Positions 16,297 to 25,140 of a DNA stretch of 64,000 nucleotides are shown piece after piece. Each line of letters starts with the position of its first letter. Positions within the stretch are counted from its first letter, which is position 1. The translations under genes were made by a program, and so were the position numbers. The notes below the pieces were generated by a model. It saw only the letters and a list, made by a program, of their open reading frames with translations, made no database searches and was not told the origin of the DNA. This stretch comes from Acidobacteriaceae bacterium (GTDB lineage: Bacteria; Acidobacteriota; Terriglobia; Terriglobales; Acidobacteriaceae): positions 93,603 to 157,602 of the forward strand of contig JASHNS010000039.1 in the NCBI GenBank assembly GCA_030041515.1, in the 5' to 3' direction.

Positions 16297-16479
16297 TCAG
16301 GCCGCGCGTTCCGGCTCTTTTCCCTTCCCTCGCTCCGAGGGTGGCTCGCCAATCTCCCGCGGATCGGTTGGATCCTCGCGTCCGGTTTCGTCCTGCCGCC
16401 GCTGCTCCGGGTGCTCTCGTACCTCCGGATGACTGCGGCTCGATTCCTGCTTCTGCTCTCGCTTCTGCTCGTGGTCCAT
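16297..16479 (-). CDS. Small highly charged protein, hypothetical
   Basis: A 60-residue reading frame starting MDHEQKREQKQESSRSH. The ATG has GAAGAGGTG about five to eight bases upstream, a good ribosome site. The composition is almost entirely Glu, Arg, Lys, Pro and Gln, implying an unstructured polypeptide; no family is recognised. It lies just downstream of the acyltransferase fusion gene on the same strand. A frame-shifted reading of similar length overlaps it but lacks a ribosome site. Confidence 0.42.
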   Translation of the reverse strand: MDHEQKREQKQESSRSHPEVREHPEQRRQDETGREDPTDPREIGEPPSERGKGKEPERAA

Positions 16480-16504
16480 CGATCACCTCTTCACGATCAG
16501 ATGC

Positions 16505-19105
16505 TCACGGGCGCTCCAGCATCTCCCTGAGCCGATCGTGCAGTTGCTCCGTAATGTCTTCCGGCGATTCTTCCGGCCCAAATCGGATCGGCTCGCCGAC
16601 CCGCACCGTCAACCGTCCCGAACGGAACCATCCCCGCCCCTGACGTTTCAGTTCGCTCAGCCCCGCCAGCGCCACGGGAACCACCGGCACGCCCGATTCC
16701 TTCACCAGCAGCCCGATGCCCGGCCGGAATGCCGCCAGTCCCGCCTCCGTCCGATGCCCTTCGGGAAACACCAGCACGTTGTAGCCGCGGTCCAGCGCTT
16801 CGCCCGCGTGCTGAAACGATCGCCGGAAGCCCGCGCTCCGCGGCAGCGGGAATGCGTTGAACAATCCGGTGATCAGTACGTACGCGCCCGGCCCGAGATA
16901 ATCCAGCCCCGCCGGGCCCAGATTGCGCATGTGCCGGAAATCCCGCAGCATATCGCCCGCCATCGCTGCTGCTACGCGCCGCCGCATCCTTCCCGGCAGC
17001 GCGTACAGGACCAGCGGCACATCGTACGTCGTCACGTGATTCGCAATCAGCAGCACCGGCCCCTTCGGATTGAAATCGCCTGGCCGCTCGACGCGCGGCG
17101 CAGCCAGAAACCGCGTCAGCGGCTGCGACACCAGTTCCAGAAATCCGTTGCGGACCATCCGGAACGGCCAGCGCCACGGCCAGCGCGGATAAGTGTCTTC
17201 CTCATGCTCGTGCCGTGGGTGCCCCACCTTGGTCGGGGGTCCCATCCCGGACAGGGTGCGACCTGCCTCAACCGGCGCTGTCTCGGCGGCCAGGTGCATG
17301 CCGGATTCCTGCTCGCCCAATCCCAGCGCCCGCCGCAAATCCCGCAGCGTCTCCGCGCGTTCCAGCGCTTCATCCTCCACCGCGAGCCCGAGCTTCTGTT
17401 CCACCTCCGACTGCAACTGCACGCGCCCCAAACTGTCCAGCCCCAGATCCTCTGAGAGCCGCGCGTCGTCTCCGGTCTTCGCCGGCGTCGCGTGGCTGAT
17501 GGAGAGAATCAGCGCCAGAAGCGGGTCCGCTGTCGCCTCCGCGCCCTCCATGCGCTGTGCATTCACCCACTCCGTCACTTTCGGTCGCCGAATTTTTCCC
17601 GTCGACGTCCGCGGCAAATCCAGCTCCGGCCACAGCCGCCATTGCCGCACCTGCTGGTACTCCGCCAGTTGACGATTTGCCGCCACGACTGCCTGCTGCG
17701 CCGCTTCGAGCCCGCCGCGAACCAGAAGCACCGCCACCGGCTCCGTGCCGGCCGGCGTCAGCAGCGGCACCACCGCCGAAGCCTGCACGCCCGCCTGCGC
17801 ATTCAGCGCTGCTTCCACGTCTTCCGGATGCACGTTCAGTCCAGCCGGCGTCACGATCACCTGGCTCTTGCGCCCCACAAAGCGCAGTTGCCCCTGCTCA
17901 TCCTTCTGCGCCAGATCGCCGGTCTCCAGCCACTCGCTCTCGTTCTTCCGGAGCGCGCCCTGCTGCCAGGTCGCGCCCGAAACCATGTCGCCGCGCACCA
18001 GAATCTCGCCTTCATCCGTGATCTTCACGTCGCGTCCCGGCAGCACTTTGCCAATTGTCCCTTGACCCGGCTTGAACGGATGGTTCAGTGTGATCAGCGC
18101 CGAGGTCTCCGTCATCCCGTAGCCCTGCACCAGCGCAAAGCCCAGCGTCGTCCAAAATCCTTCCAGTTCGGATCCGAGCGATGCACCGCCGCACACGAAC
18201 GCCCAGAATTTCAAACCGAAGAGGCGATGAATCTTGCGGAAGCGCCACCACCGCTTCCACGCCTTCTCGCCGGCCGCGGCCGCAATCGCGCCCGCCAACT
18301 CCGGATACGCCGCCAGCAAATGCGCCCGCAGCAGATCGAGCACGCGCGGCACCGAACACACGACGGAAATCCGCTCGCGGTGAATCATCTCTACAATCCG
18401 CTGCGCCTGCAGCCGATTTTCGAAGTGCACTTCGCCCGCCAGCAGCGGCGGAATCCACAACCCCATGAACTGCCCAAAGACATGGCTCAGCGGCAGCGTG
18501 TGCAGAAAACGGATCGGATGAAAGATCCGCTCGTACTTCAGATACTTCGGCACCTCGCGCTCGATCGGATCCAGGCTGGCCAGCACATTGCGGTGCGTAT
18601 GCACAATGCCCTTCGGCTCCGCCGTCGTGCCCGACGTAAACAGAATCTGAAACGGCGAGTCCAGTGTCAGCGCCGCCTCGCGCAGATCGCGCCCCGGCAC
18701 CTGCGGCAAAGCGCTCGCGAAATCATCGAACGCCAGCCGCGGCACATCTCCTGGAATTTCCCGCAGCCGCTCCTCGTCGCCCACCACCAGCCGCGGCCGC
18801 GTGTTCTCGATCACCCGGTTCGCAAAGTCCGCCGCGCCGCCTGGATCGAGCGGCACCGCAATGACTCCCCGCTGCAGGCATCCGAAAAACGCGCCCATCC
18901 ACGCGAGGCCATTCTGCCCCCACAGCACCACGCGCTCGCCCATGGGAATCTCGCGACGCATCAGCTCCGCGGCGAAGCGATCCGCCATCGCGGCCAGCTC
19001 CGCCCATGTTGAAGCGATCCGCCGGTTCCCGCGATACACCACGATCGCCGTGGCATCGCCATGCCGTCGGAAATCATCGAGAAACGTGGCAAGATTCGCG
19101 CGCAT
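16505..19105 (-). CDS. Three-domain fusion: AMP-dependent acyl ligase - acyl carrier - PlsC acyltransferase
   Basis: An 866-residue protein. Residues ~1-520 form an adenylate-forming acyl ligase (TSGTTAEPKGIVHTHRN near 155; GYGMTETSALITLNHP; ETGDLAQKDEQG). Residues ~530-605 are an acyl carrier domain with the phosphopantetheine serine Ser558 in LGLDSLGR. Residues ~640-866 are a lysophosphatidate acyltransferase-like domain with His690/Asp695 (HVTTYD, an HX4D motif) and FPEGHRTEAG. The enzyme presumably activates a fatty acid, holds it as a thioester and transfers it to a lysophospholipid or other acceptor. E. coli Aas has acyltransferase first and ligase second and no carrier, so the order here is reversed. 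The linker near 620 overlaps a palindromic repeat. Confidence 0.93.
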   Translation of the reverse strand: MRANLATFLDDFRRHGDATAIVVYRGNRRIASTWAELAAMADRFAAELMRREIPMGERVVLWGQNGLAWMGAFFGCLQRGVIAVPLDPGGAADFANRVIENTRPRLVVGDEERLREIPGDVPRLAFDDFASALPQVPGRDLREAALTLDSPFQILFTSGTTAEPKGIVHTHRNVLASLDPIEREVPKYLKYERIFHPIRFLHTLPLSHVFGQFMGLWIPPLLAGEVHFENRLQAQRIVEMIHRERISVVCSVPRVLDLLRAHLLAAYPELAGAIAAAAGEKAWKRWWRFRKIHRLFGLKFWAFVCGGASLGSELEGFWTTLGFALVQGYGMTETSALITLNHPFKPGQGTIGKVLPGRDVKITDEGEILVRGDMVSGATWQQGALRKNESEWLETGDLAQKDEQGQLRFVGRKSQVIVTPAGLNVHPEDVEAALNAQAGVQASAVVPLLTPAGTEPVAVLLVRGGLEAAQQAVVAANRQLAEYQQVRQWRLWPELDLPRTSTGKIRRPKVTEWVNAQRMEGAEATADPLLALILSISHATPAKTGDDARLSEDLGLDSLGRVQLQSEVEQKLGLAVEDEALERAETLRDLRRALGLGEQESGMHLAAETAPVEAGRTLSGMGPPTKVGHPRHEHEEDTYPRWPWRWPFRMVRNGFLELVSQPLTRFLAAPRVERPGDFNPKGPVLLIANHVTTYDVPLVLYALPGRMRRRVAAAMAGDMLRDFRHMRNLGPAGLDYLGPGAYVLITGLFNAFPLPRSAGFRRSFQHAGEALDRGYNVLVFPEGHRTEAGLAAFRPGIGLLVKESGVPVVPVALAGLSELKRQGRGWFRSGRLTVRVGEPIRFGPEESPEDITEQLHDRLREMLERP
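17217..17260. repeat. GGGTGCCCCACC-type palindromic repeat inside a coding sequence
   Basis: GGGTGCCCCACCTTGGTCGG...CCGGACAGGGTG resembles the intergenic palindromic family (compare 40041-40083). Here it lies within the ligase-carrier-acyltransferase gene and encodes part of the linker between carrier and acyltransferase domains (SGMGPPTKVGHPRHE). Confidence 0.55.
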
Positions 19106-19243
19106 CCGTCCTAACCTGGTACTACGTTATAGGACGCGCGTTTTCGAAGCGCGGATCGGGCGGCCTTGGCGGGCCTCACCCGCAGCCGAATGCCTTCCAC
19201 GCGCTGCAGGCAGGCGTCCGGAGGTCGGCATGAGAATCTCCGG

Positions 19244-19954
19244 TTACTGCGGCTGCGACGAAGGGGTGTTGAGCGGTGGATTGACCATTTGCATGTAGCA
19301 ATGTGCGCAATACTGCTGATCGATGGTTTTGCTTAGGATGGCATAATCAGCATCGCCAAGATCGGACTGGATTTGCGAGAATGCTTGTCGGAAAATGGCA
19401 GCTCCAGAGGCCTCGTTGCGACGCAATGGAGCCAGCGTGGAGGGATTAGGATCATTCCAATATTGCTGGCGGAGCCGCCCAAATTCGCGATCGTTCTGTT
19501 CTGTTTTCAGGTGTGCGTCAATAATAATCGCGAAGACAAGCGATATCTCATCCCGGCTCAGGTGCGTGAGGCGTGTCCAGTCGTCAATCCAGTGTGACTC
19601 GGGCTCCTCCTGAGGCCGTCCCGCCGCGAGATCCCGCTGGTCGCCGTCATAGACGGCTGAATAATGATCAAAGAACAGAGAAATCGCACCCAGATGGCCG
19701 ATCTGTGGACCGCGTGTTGTCGGAGAATATTTGCGACTCCTTATGACGGGAGGAGGAGTGGGCGGAGTGGGTTGCGAAGGACTGCTCGTGGCCCCGGATT
19801 GTGCGACCGCAGCGCCTGCGGTACAGAGAATGAGTACACCAACCGAGAGAAGCGAGTGCGCCTCACGCAGCATTCCCCGCCGAGCGGGCCGCCTCTGTCG
19901 AATGGAGGTAATCACCAACTCACGAAAATCTTCGGTTAATGGCGCCGCCTTCAT
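19244..19954 (-). CDS. Exported protein of unknown function
   Basis: A 236-residue protein whose preferred ATG (19954) lies 8 bp after the stop of the RNB nuclease gene and has GGGAG upstream. The hydrophobic segment LLSVGVLILCTAGAAVAQS then starts about 33 residues in. A second ATG at 19873 (MLREAHSLLSV) would give a more normal signal peptide. The mature part has a Pro/Thr/Ser linker, then mostly helical sequence without a known motif, ending with QQYCAHCYMQMVNPP. Codon use has more A/T at third positions than its neighbours. Expression from the nuclease operon is likely. Confidence 0.62.
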   Translation of the reverse strand: MKAAPLTEDFRELVITSIRQRRPARRGMLREAHSLLSVGVLILCTAGAAVAQSGATSSPSQPTPPTPPPVIRSRKYSPTTRGPQIGHLGAISLFFDHYSAVYDGDQRDLAAGRPQEEPESHWIDDWTRLTHLSRDEISLVFAIIIDAHLKTEQNDREFGRLRQQYWNDPNPSTLAPLRRNEASGAAIFRQAFSQIQSDLGDADYAILSKTIDQQYCAHCYMQMVNPPLNTPSSQPQ

Positions 19955-19962
19955 CTCATTCG

Positions 19963-21432
19963 TCACTCCCGTGCGAAGTCGATATACCCCCGCTCCGGAT
20001 CCGTCCGCACCAGCTTCACCCGCACCCGATCGCCCACGTCGATGCCCTTGCCGTCGTGCACCAGCATGCCGTCCACGTGAGGCTGCAGCGTGCGCACAAA
20101 CGTCCCGTGATCGCCCACCCCGGTCACAATCGCGTCGAAACTTTGTCCCACCCGGCCCGCCAGCGCCACCGCCGCAATGCGCTTCTGCATCTCGCGCGAC
20201 AGCTTCCGTTCCGCATCCTCCATCCGCGTGCACTGCGCCGCCACCTGGGCCAGTTCGTCATCCGAATACGGCGACTTCTCTCCCGCCATCATCGCCTTCA
20301 GCAGCCGCTGCATCACCAGATCCGCATAGCGCCGGTTCGGCGCCGTCGAATGCGTGTAGTGCTCCACCGCCAGACCAAAATGTCCCTGCGCCAGTTCGCC
20401 CGGCTTCTCCAATACGTATTCGCCCGGGCCCAGCAGCTTGATCACCGCCAGCGACAAATCCGGAAAATGCTCTGGATCCTTCGCCTGCTGCTCGCACAAA
20501 AAATCATGCAGCGGCTTCGGATCGGGCTCAGCCGGCAGCTTCGTTCCCTTCTGCGCGGCCAGCTCCACAATGCGATCCCACCGCTTCGGCGTCTTCACCA
20601 CGCGCCGGATCGACGAGTACCCCTTCGCGTCCAGCATCCGCGCCACCACGCCGTTGGCCGCGATCATGAAGTCCTCAATCAGCTGCGTCGCCTGGTTCTT
20701 CACTTCGCCTTCCAGCTCAATACTCCCATCGCTCACCAGAATCGCCTGGGTTTCCAGGGTCAGCAAATTCAGCGCTCCGTGATTCGACCTCTGCAGCCGC
20801 AGCCGCTGCGCAATCTCATCCTGCATCTTCAGTTGCTGCGCGAGCTCCGCCGACGCCGCCACCTTTGCCGGCGCCTCTGCCTCCCCCGCCAGCCACGCGC
20901 CCGCCGACTTATACGCCAGTTGCCCCCGGTTCACCACGCGCGCCCGGTACACGTCGCTCGCCGTGATCTGCGCCTGCGCGTCCACCGTGAACTCGCATAC
21001 GACAGCCGCACGTTCCTGGCCCTCCAGCAGCGAAGTCTCTCCCGTCGAGAGCTCATCCGGCAGCATCCCGAAATTCTCAACGCCGGTGTACACCGTGGTC
21101 GTCTCGCGCAGCGCGTGCTGGTCGATCGCCGAGCCCTTCGGCACGTACGCATCCACGTCAGCAATCCCGATCAGCACCCGGTGCCCGCCCGCGACCGCTT
21201 CCGCGTATTCGATCTGGTCCAGATCCCGCGACGTGTCGTTGTCGATCGACGACCACAACAGCCCGCGCAAGTCCCGCGCCGCCGCCGGCTCTGTGGGCGG
21301 GTGCTCCCGCAGTTCCTCCAGCTGCTGCTTCACCGCTGCCGGATATTCCGGCTCGAAGCCGTGCTCGACCATCGACCGCCGCGCCGCCGCCTTCAGATCG
21401 AACGCATGCGCATGATTCCCCGAGTGTCCCAT
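19963..21432 (-). CDS. RNase II/R-family exoribonuclease, short form
   Basis: A 489-residue 3'-5' exoribonuclease. The RNB catalytic aspartates are in SIDNDTSRDLDQIEYAE near residues 65-80. Further RNB features are VLIGIADVDAYVPKGSAID, LLPDELSTGETSLLEGQERAAV and HSTAPNRRYADLVMQRLL. A C-terminal S1 RNA-binding domain follows (FDAIVTGVGDHGTFVRTLQP...VGDRVRVKLV). Compared with RNase II (~640) and RNase R (~800) the N-terminal cold-shock domains are missing, so substrate handling probably differs. The gene is divergent from the formate/nitrite channel gene. Confidence 0.92.
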   Translation of the reverse strand: MGHSGNHAHAFDLKAAARRSMVEHGFEPEYPAAVKQQLEELREHPPTEPAAARDLRGLLWSSIDNDTSRDLDQIEYAEAVAGGHRVLIGIADVDAYVPKGSAIDQHALRETTTVYTGVENFGMLPDELSTGETSLLEGQERAAVVCEFTVDAQAQITASDVYRARVVNRGQLAYKSAGAWLAGEAEAPAKVAASAELAQQLKMQDEIAQRLRLQRSNHGALNLLTLETQAILVSDGSIELEGEVKNQATQLIEDFMIAANGVVARMLDAKGYSSIRRVVKTPKRWDRIVELAAQKGTKLPAEPDPKPLHDFLCEQQAKDPEHFPDLSLAVIKLLGPGEYVLEKPGELAQGHFGLAVEHYTHSTAPNRRYADLVMQRLLKAMMAGEKSPYSDDELAQVAAQCTRMEDAERKLSREMQKRIAAVALAGRVGQSFDAIVTGVGDHGTFVRTLQPHVDGMLVHDGKGIDVGDRVRVKLVRTDPERGYIDFARE

Positions 21433-21546
21433 GAAGCCCTCGCAAAGAACGGAAGGCCAAGCCTATCACGCCTGCCCCGCAAAAACGCCACCCGCGCCGC
21501 CAACTCCATCCAACCACCTCCGCGCTTTGGCCCTCCAAGGCAGGAC

Positions 21547-22368
21547 ATGCCGCTGCGCAACGTCAAGGTCGACCCCAGCCCGAAAGAGACGCCGCCCTCG
21601 CTGCAGCGTAATCTCGACCGCCCCACGGCGACCGACATCTTCGAGCAGGTCTCCCGCAATGCCCGCCGCGAACTCAGCCGCCCGTGGCGCGCTCTGGCCA
21701 TCTCCGGTCTCGCCGGCGGGCTCTCGATGGGCCTCACCGGCCTTAGCGTCTCGGTGGTCACCGCAACCCTCGGAACCGCTCCCTGGGCCCAGTTCGTTGC
21801 CCTGCTCCTTTATCCCATGGGATTTATGGTCGTCATCATCGGCCGCGGCCAGCTCTTTACCGAAAACACCCTCTATCCCGTCGCCCTCATCCTCGCCGAG
21901 CGCCGCCACTTCTGGACTACCCTCCGCCTCTGGGGCATCGTCTTTCCCACCAACGTTCTGGGAGCGCTGCTCTTCGCCATCCTCGCCGCCCGCACCAGAG
22001 CTCTCCAGCCCGCAATTCTTCACGCGCTCACCCTCATGGGCACGACCGCCGCTGCGCCTACCCAGCGCCACATCTTCTGGAGCGCTGTGGTCGGCGGCTG
22101 GATGATCGCCATGGTCGCCTGGCTGGTCAGCAGCAGCCACTCGATCACCGGCTCCGTCGCCCTCATCTGGCTGTTGACGTTCGTCGTCGGCGCCGGCCAC
22201 TTCGCCCACTGCATCGCCACCAGCGGCGAAATCCTCGTCGCGGTCCTCGGCCACGCCATTCCCGCCTCCGCCTATCTCCGTTGGATTCTCCCTGCCACGC
22301 TGGGCAATATCTGCGGCGGCGTCCTCCTCGTTACCCTCCTCGAATACGGGCAGGTCAAACTCGACTAA
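21547..22368 (+). CDS. Formate/nitrite transporter (FNT) family channel
   Basis: A 273-residue inner-membrane protein with six hydrophobic helices. The ATG at 21547 follows AAGGCAGGAC. FNT features include the first helix region ISGLAGGLSMGLTGLSV, RGQLFTENTLYPVALILAERR (compare the G-x-x-LFTENTL loop of YfdC-type members) and VGAGHFAHCIATSGEIL, where the histidine may be the pore histidine of FNT proteins. YfdC-like members are a branch whose transported ion is not established; formate, nitrite or related weak acids are candidates. The N-terminal ~40 residues are cytoplasmic. Confidence 0.88.
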   Translation: MPLRNVKVDPSPKETPPSLQRNLDRPTATDIFEQVSRNARRELSRPWRALAISGLAGGLSMGLTGLSVSVVTATLGTAPWAQFVALLLYPMGFMVVIIGRGQLFTENTLYPVALILAERRHFWTTLRLWGIVFPTNVLGALLFAILAARTRALQPAILHALTLMGTTAAAPTQRHIFWSAVVGGWMIAMVAWLVSSSHSITGSVALIWLLTFVVGAGHFAHCIATSGEILVAVLGHAIPASAYLRWILPATLGNICGGVLLVTLLEYGQVKLD

Positions 22369-22414
22369 ACCCCTCGCTCTGTTCCGCATCCCATACCAGG
22401 AGGAGTCGTTGGGA

Positions 22415-23602
22415 ATGTCCTTTTTTAACGGCCTGGTTCAGTACTTTCAGCGCAATTGGCACTCCCTGATGGGTGCGGCCATCATCCTCGTTGGCTCCAT
22501 CGTCATTTCGCTCATCATTCGCGCCATTGTGTTCTGGGTGCTGCGCCGTTTCACGCGCACCCGCGGCAAACTCATCGGCCATTCGCTCGTCACCCACGGG
22601 CAGAAACCCACCTGGTGGATCTTCCCCCTTCTCGCCTGCCTCATCGTCCTGCCCGGCCTGCCTCTCCCCCATACGGCCATGACCGTGCTCGAGCACATCG
22701 CCGGCATCGGCCTCATTGCGGCGATGGCGTGGCTCGTCATCCTCTGCATTGAAGTCATTGCGGACATCCTCACGAACCGCTACCGCATCGACGTCGCCGA
22801 TAATCTGACCGCCCGCCGCATCCAGACGCAGTTTCAGATGCTGCACCGCATCACGGTCATTCTGGTTATCTTCGTCGCCACCGCCATCTGCCTGATGACC
22901 TTTCACTCCATCCAGCGCTTCGGCGACAGCATCCTCGCCTCCGCCGGCGTCGCCAGCCTCGTCGTCGGCCTCGCTATGAAGGGCACTCTCGAGAACCTCG
23001 TCGCCGGCATCCAGATCGCCTTCACCCAGCCTTTCCGCATTGAGGACGCCGTCGTCATCGAAGGCAATTGGGGTTGGATCGAAGACATCGGCACCATGTA
23101 TGTCACGGTGCGCATCTGGGATCTCACCCGCCTGGTCGTCCCGCTCTCCTGGTTCCTCGAGAACCCCTTCCAGAACTGGACCCGCACCAGCGCCGAGCTC
23201 CTCGGACACTGCTACGTCTATGTCGACTATTCCGTCCCCGTCGAGCCGCTCCGTCAAGAGCTCAAGCGCATTCTGGAATCCACCAAACTCTGGATGGGCA
23301 AGGTCTGCGTCCTCCAGGTTTCCGACTTCATGCCCAACGTCATGCAGCTCCGCGCTCTCATGGACGCGCGCAACTCCGGCGACGCCTGGGATCTCCGCTG
23401 CTACGTCCGCGAGCACCTCATCGATTTCATCCGGAAGAATTACCCCGGCGGTCTCCCGCGCTACCGCGGCGAGCTCGACATGAATGCCCAGGAGGGCGGA
23501 CAGAAGCCGGAAAAGCAAGGCCTGCTCAGCGGTCCGCATCAGGGCAAAGAGGGCCAGGAAGCCGCGCCCCTTCCCGGCGATCCGCTCCGCCCCGCGGCAT
23601 AG
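22415..23602 (+). CDS. MscS-type mechanosensitive channel family protein
   Basis: A 395-residue protein with four to five hydrophobic segments followed by a MscS beta domain. The pore-lining helix and linker are in ILASAGVASLVVGLAMKGTLENLVAGIQIAFTQPFRIEDAVVI (in pieces), with VEGNWGWIEDIGTMYVTVRIWD-like continuation and PLSWFLENPFQNWTR. These match the YnaI/YbdG-like MscS subfamily. The ATG at 22415 is favoured because AGGAG lies 9 bases upstream; a TTG two codons earlier is too close to it. The C-terminal ~40 residues are charged and probably disordered. Confidence 0.9.
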   Translation: MSFFNGLVQYFQRNWHSLMGAAIILVGSIVISLIIRAIVFWVLRRFTRTRGKLIGHSLVTHGQKPTWWIFPLLACLIVLPGLPLPHTAMTVLEHIAGIGLIAAMAWLVILCIEVIADILTNRYRIDVADNLTARRIQTQFQMLHRITVILVIFVATAICLMTFHSIQRFGDSILASAGVASLVVGLAMKGTLENLVAGIQIAFTQPFRIEDAVVIEGNWGWIEDIGTMYVTVRIWDLTRLVVPLSWFLENPFQNWTRTSAELLGHCYVYVDYSVPVEPLRQELKRILESTKLWMGKVCVLQVSDFMPNVMQLRALMDARNSGDAWDLRCYVREHLIDFIRKNYPGGLPRYRGELDMNAQEGGQKPEKQGLLSGPHQGKEGQEAAPLPGDPLRPAA

Positions 23603-23675
23603 CTCCGCGGCTCGTCACGCGCGCTTCGTGAGAAGATAGTCGGTTCTTCCGCCGCGGAGTGGCTCTGCCTCGCCC

Positions 23676-25112
23676 ATGCGACCCCAGGAATCCGTCCTGC
23701 TCTGGTTCCGGCGCGATCTGCGCCTGGCCGACAATCCCGCCCTGCGCCACGCCGTGGCGGCGGGCCTGCCCATCGTTCCAGTCTTCCTCCGGGATCCGGA
23801 AGGCGAGGGCCAGCCCGGTCCCGGCGCGGCCTCCCGCTGGTGGCTGCATCAGTCCCTGTTCCGCCTCGATGAATCTCTCCGCGCTCACGGCTCGCGCCTG
23901 ATCCTTCGCCACGGGCCCGCTGCCACGTGCCTCGCACATCTCGCCGAGGAAACCCACGCCCGCGCCGTCTTCGCCAACTGCGTCTACGATCCTTCCGCCC
24001 AGCACCTCGATGCCAGCGTGGCCGCCCAGCTTCGCGCCGCCGGCATCACGCTCGAGCTCTCCCACACCGGCCTGCTTTGGCCGCCAGGATCGATTCGCAC
24101 CACCACCGGCGGCGTTTTCCAGGTCTTTACGCCTTTCTGGCGGGCCTGCTGGAATCGGCGCGGCGAACTCGGCCCTCCATTATCCGCCCCGCGCACGCTG
24201 CCCAGGCCGGGCCGCTGGCCCTCCTCGCTCCTGCTCAACGAATTCAACCTCGAACCGAAGATCGACTGGGCCGCCGGCATCCGCGCGGCATGGACCCCCG
24301 GCGAATCCGCAGCGCTCGCCCGCCTCCGCTCCTTTACCCGCAACGGACTCGCGGATTACCCTACCGAACGCAACCGTCCCGACCACGACGGCGTCTCGCG
24401 CCTCTCGCCTCACCTCCACTTCGGGGAAATCAGCCCCCTCCAGATCTGGCACGCGCTGGCCGGTAACTCCAGCGCCGAACCGTTTCTCCGCCAGATCGCA
24501 TGGCGCGAGTTTGCCCACCATCTCCTCGCCGAGTACCCGCACATCCCGCGCGAATCCTGGAATCCCCGCTTCCGCCATTTCCCGTGGCGCCGCAATCGAC
24601 GCTGGCTCGCCGCCTGGCAGCACGGCCGCACCGGTTACCCCTTCGTCGACGCCGCCATGCGCCAGCTGTGGACGACTGGCTGGATGCACAATCGCGCGCG
24701 CATGGTCGTCGCATCTTTCCTCGTGAAAGATCTGCTGATTCCCTGGCAGGACGGCGCAGCCTGGTTCCTCGACACGCTCGTCGACGCCGATCTCGCGAAT
24801 AACACGCTGGGCTGGCAATGGGTCGCCGGCTGCGGTTTCGATGCCGCCCCGTACTTCCGCATCTTCAACCCCATCGCCCAGGGCGAGAAGTTCGATCCCG
24901 AGGGCGAGTACGTCCGCCACTGGATCCCCGAGCTGCGCAAGTTTCCTTCAAAATGGATCCACCAGCCCTGGCTCGCTCCGTCTGCCGAACTGGCGGCCGC
25001 CGGCGTTCGCCTGGGCAGGGATTATCCGCGTCCCATCGTCGATCACGCACACGCGCGCACCGCCGCTCTCGCCGCTTTCGCAGCAACCAAAACCTCCGCA
25101 TCCAAATCCTGA
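23676..25112 (+). CDS. phrB: Deoxyribodipyrimidine photolyase
   Basis: A 478-residue flavoprotein that repairs UV-induced cyclobutane pyrimidine dimers with blue light. The N-terminal alpha/beta domain begins LLWFRRDLRLADNPALRHA. The C-terminal FAD-binding domain has SRLSPHLHFGEISP, WREFAHHLLAEYP, TGYPFVDAAMRQLWTTGWMHNR, and NNTLGWQWVAGCGFDAAPYFRIFNP, which are class I CPD photolyase hallmarks. The final ~40 residues are Ala-rich. The antenna cofactor type cannot be read directly. It stands alone in its direction after the MscS gene, 73 bp downstream. Confidence 0.94.
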   Translation: MRPQESVLLWFRRDLRLADNPALRHAVAAGLPIVPVFLRDPEGEGQPGPGAASRWWLHQSLFRLDESLRAHGSRLILRHGPAATCLAHLAEETHARAVFANCVYDPSAQHLDASVAAQLRAAGITLELSHTGLLWPPGSIRTTTGGVFQVFTPFWRACWNRRGELGPPLSAPRTLPRPGRWPSSLLLNEFNLEPKIDWAAGIRAAWTPGESAALARLRSFTRNGLADYPTERNRPDHDGVSRLSPHLHFGEISPLQIWHALAGNSSAEPFLRQIAWREFAHHLLAEYPHIPRESWNPRFRHFPWRRNRRWLAAWQHGRTGYPFVDAAMRQLWTTGWMHNRARMVVASFLVKDLLIPWQDGAAWFLDTLVDADLANNTLGWQWVAGCGFDAAPYFRIFNPIAQGEKFDPEGEYVRHWIPELRKFPSKWIHQPWLAPSAELAAAGVRLGRDYPRPIVDHAHARTAALAAFAATKTSASKS

Positions 25113-25140
25113 TTTGCCCTGGAATATCGCGCCCTCTACC

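Noticed and set aside
19939..21546. Upstream extension of the formate/nitrite channel gene
   Set aside because: The frame stays open antisense to the RNB nuclease, but only the part from 21547 has membrane helices and a ribosome site.
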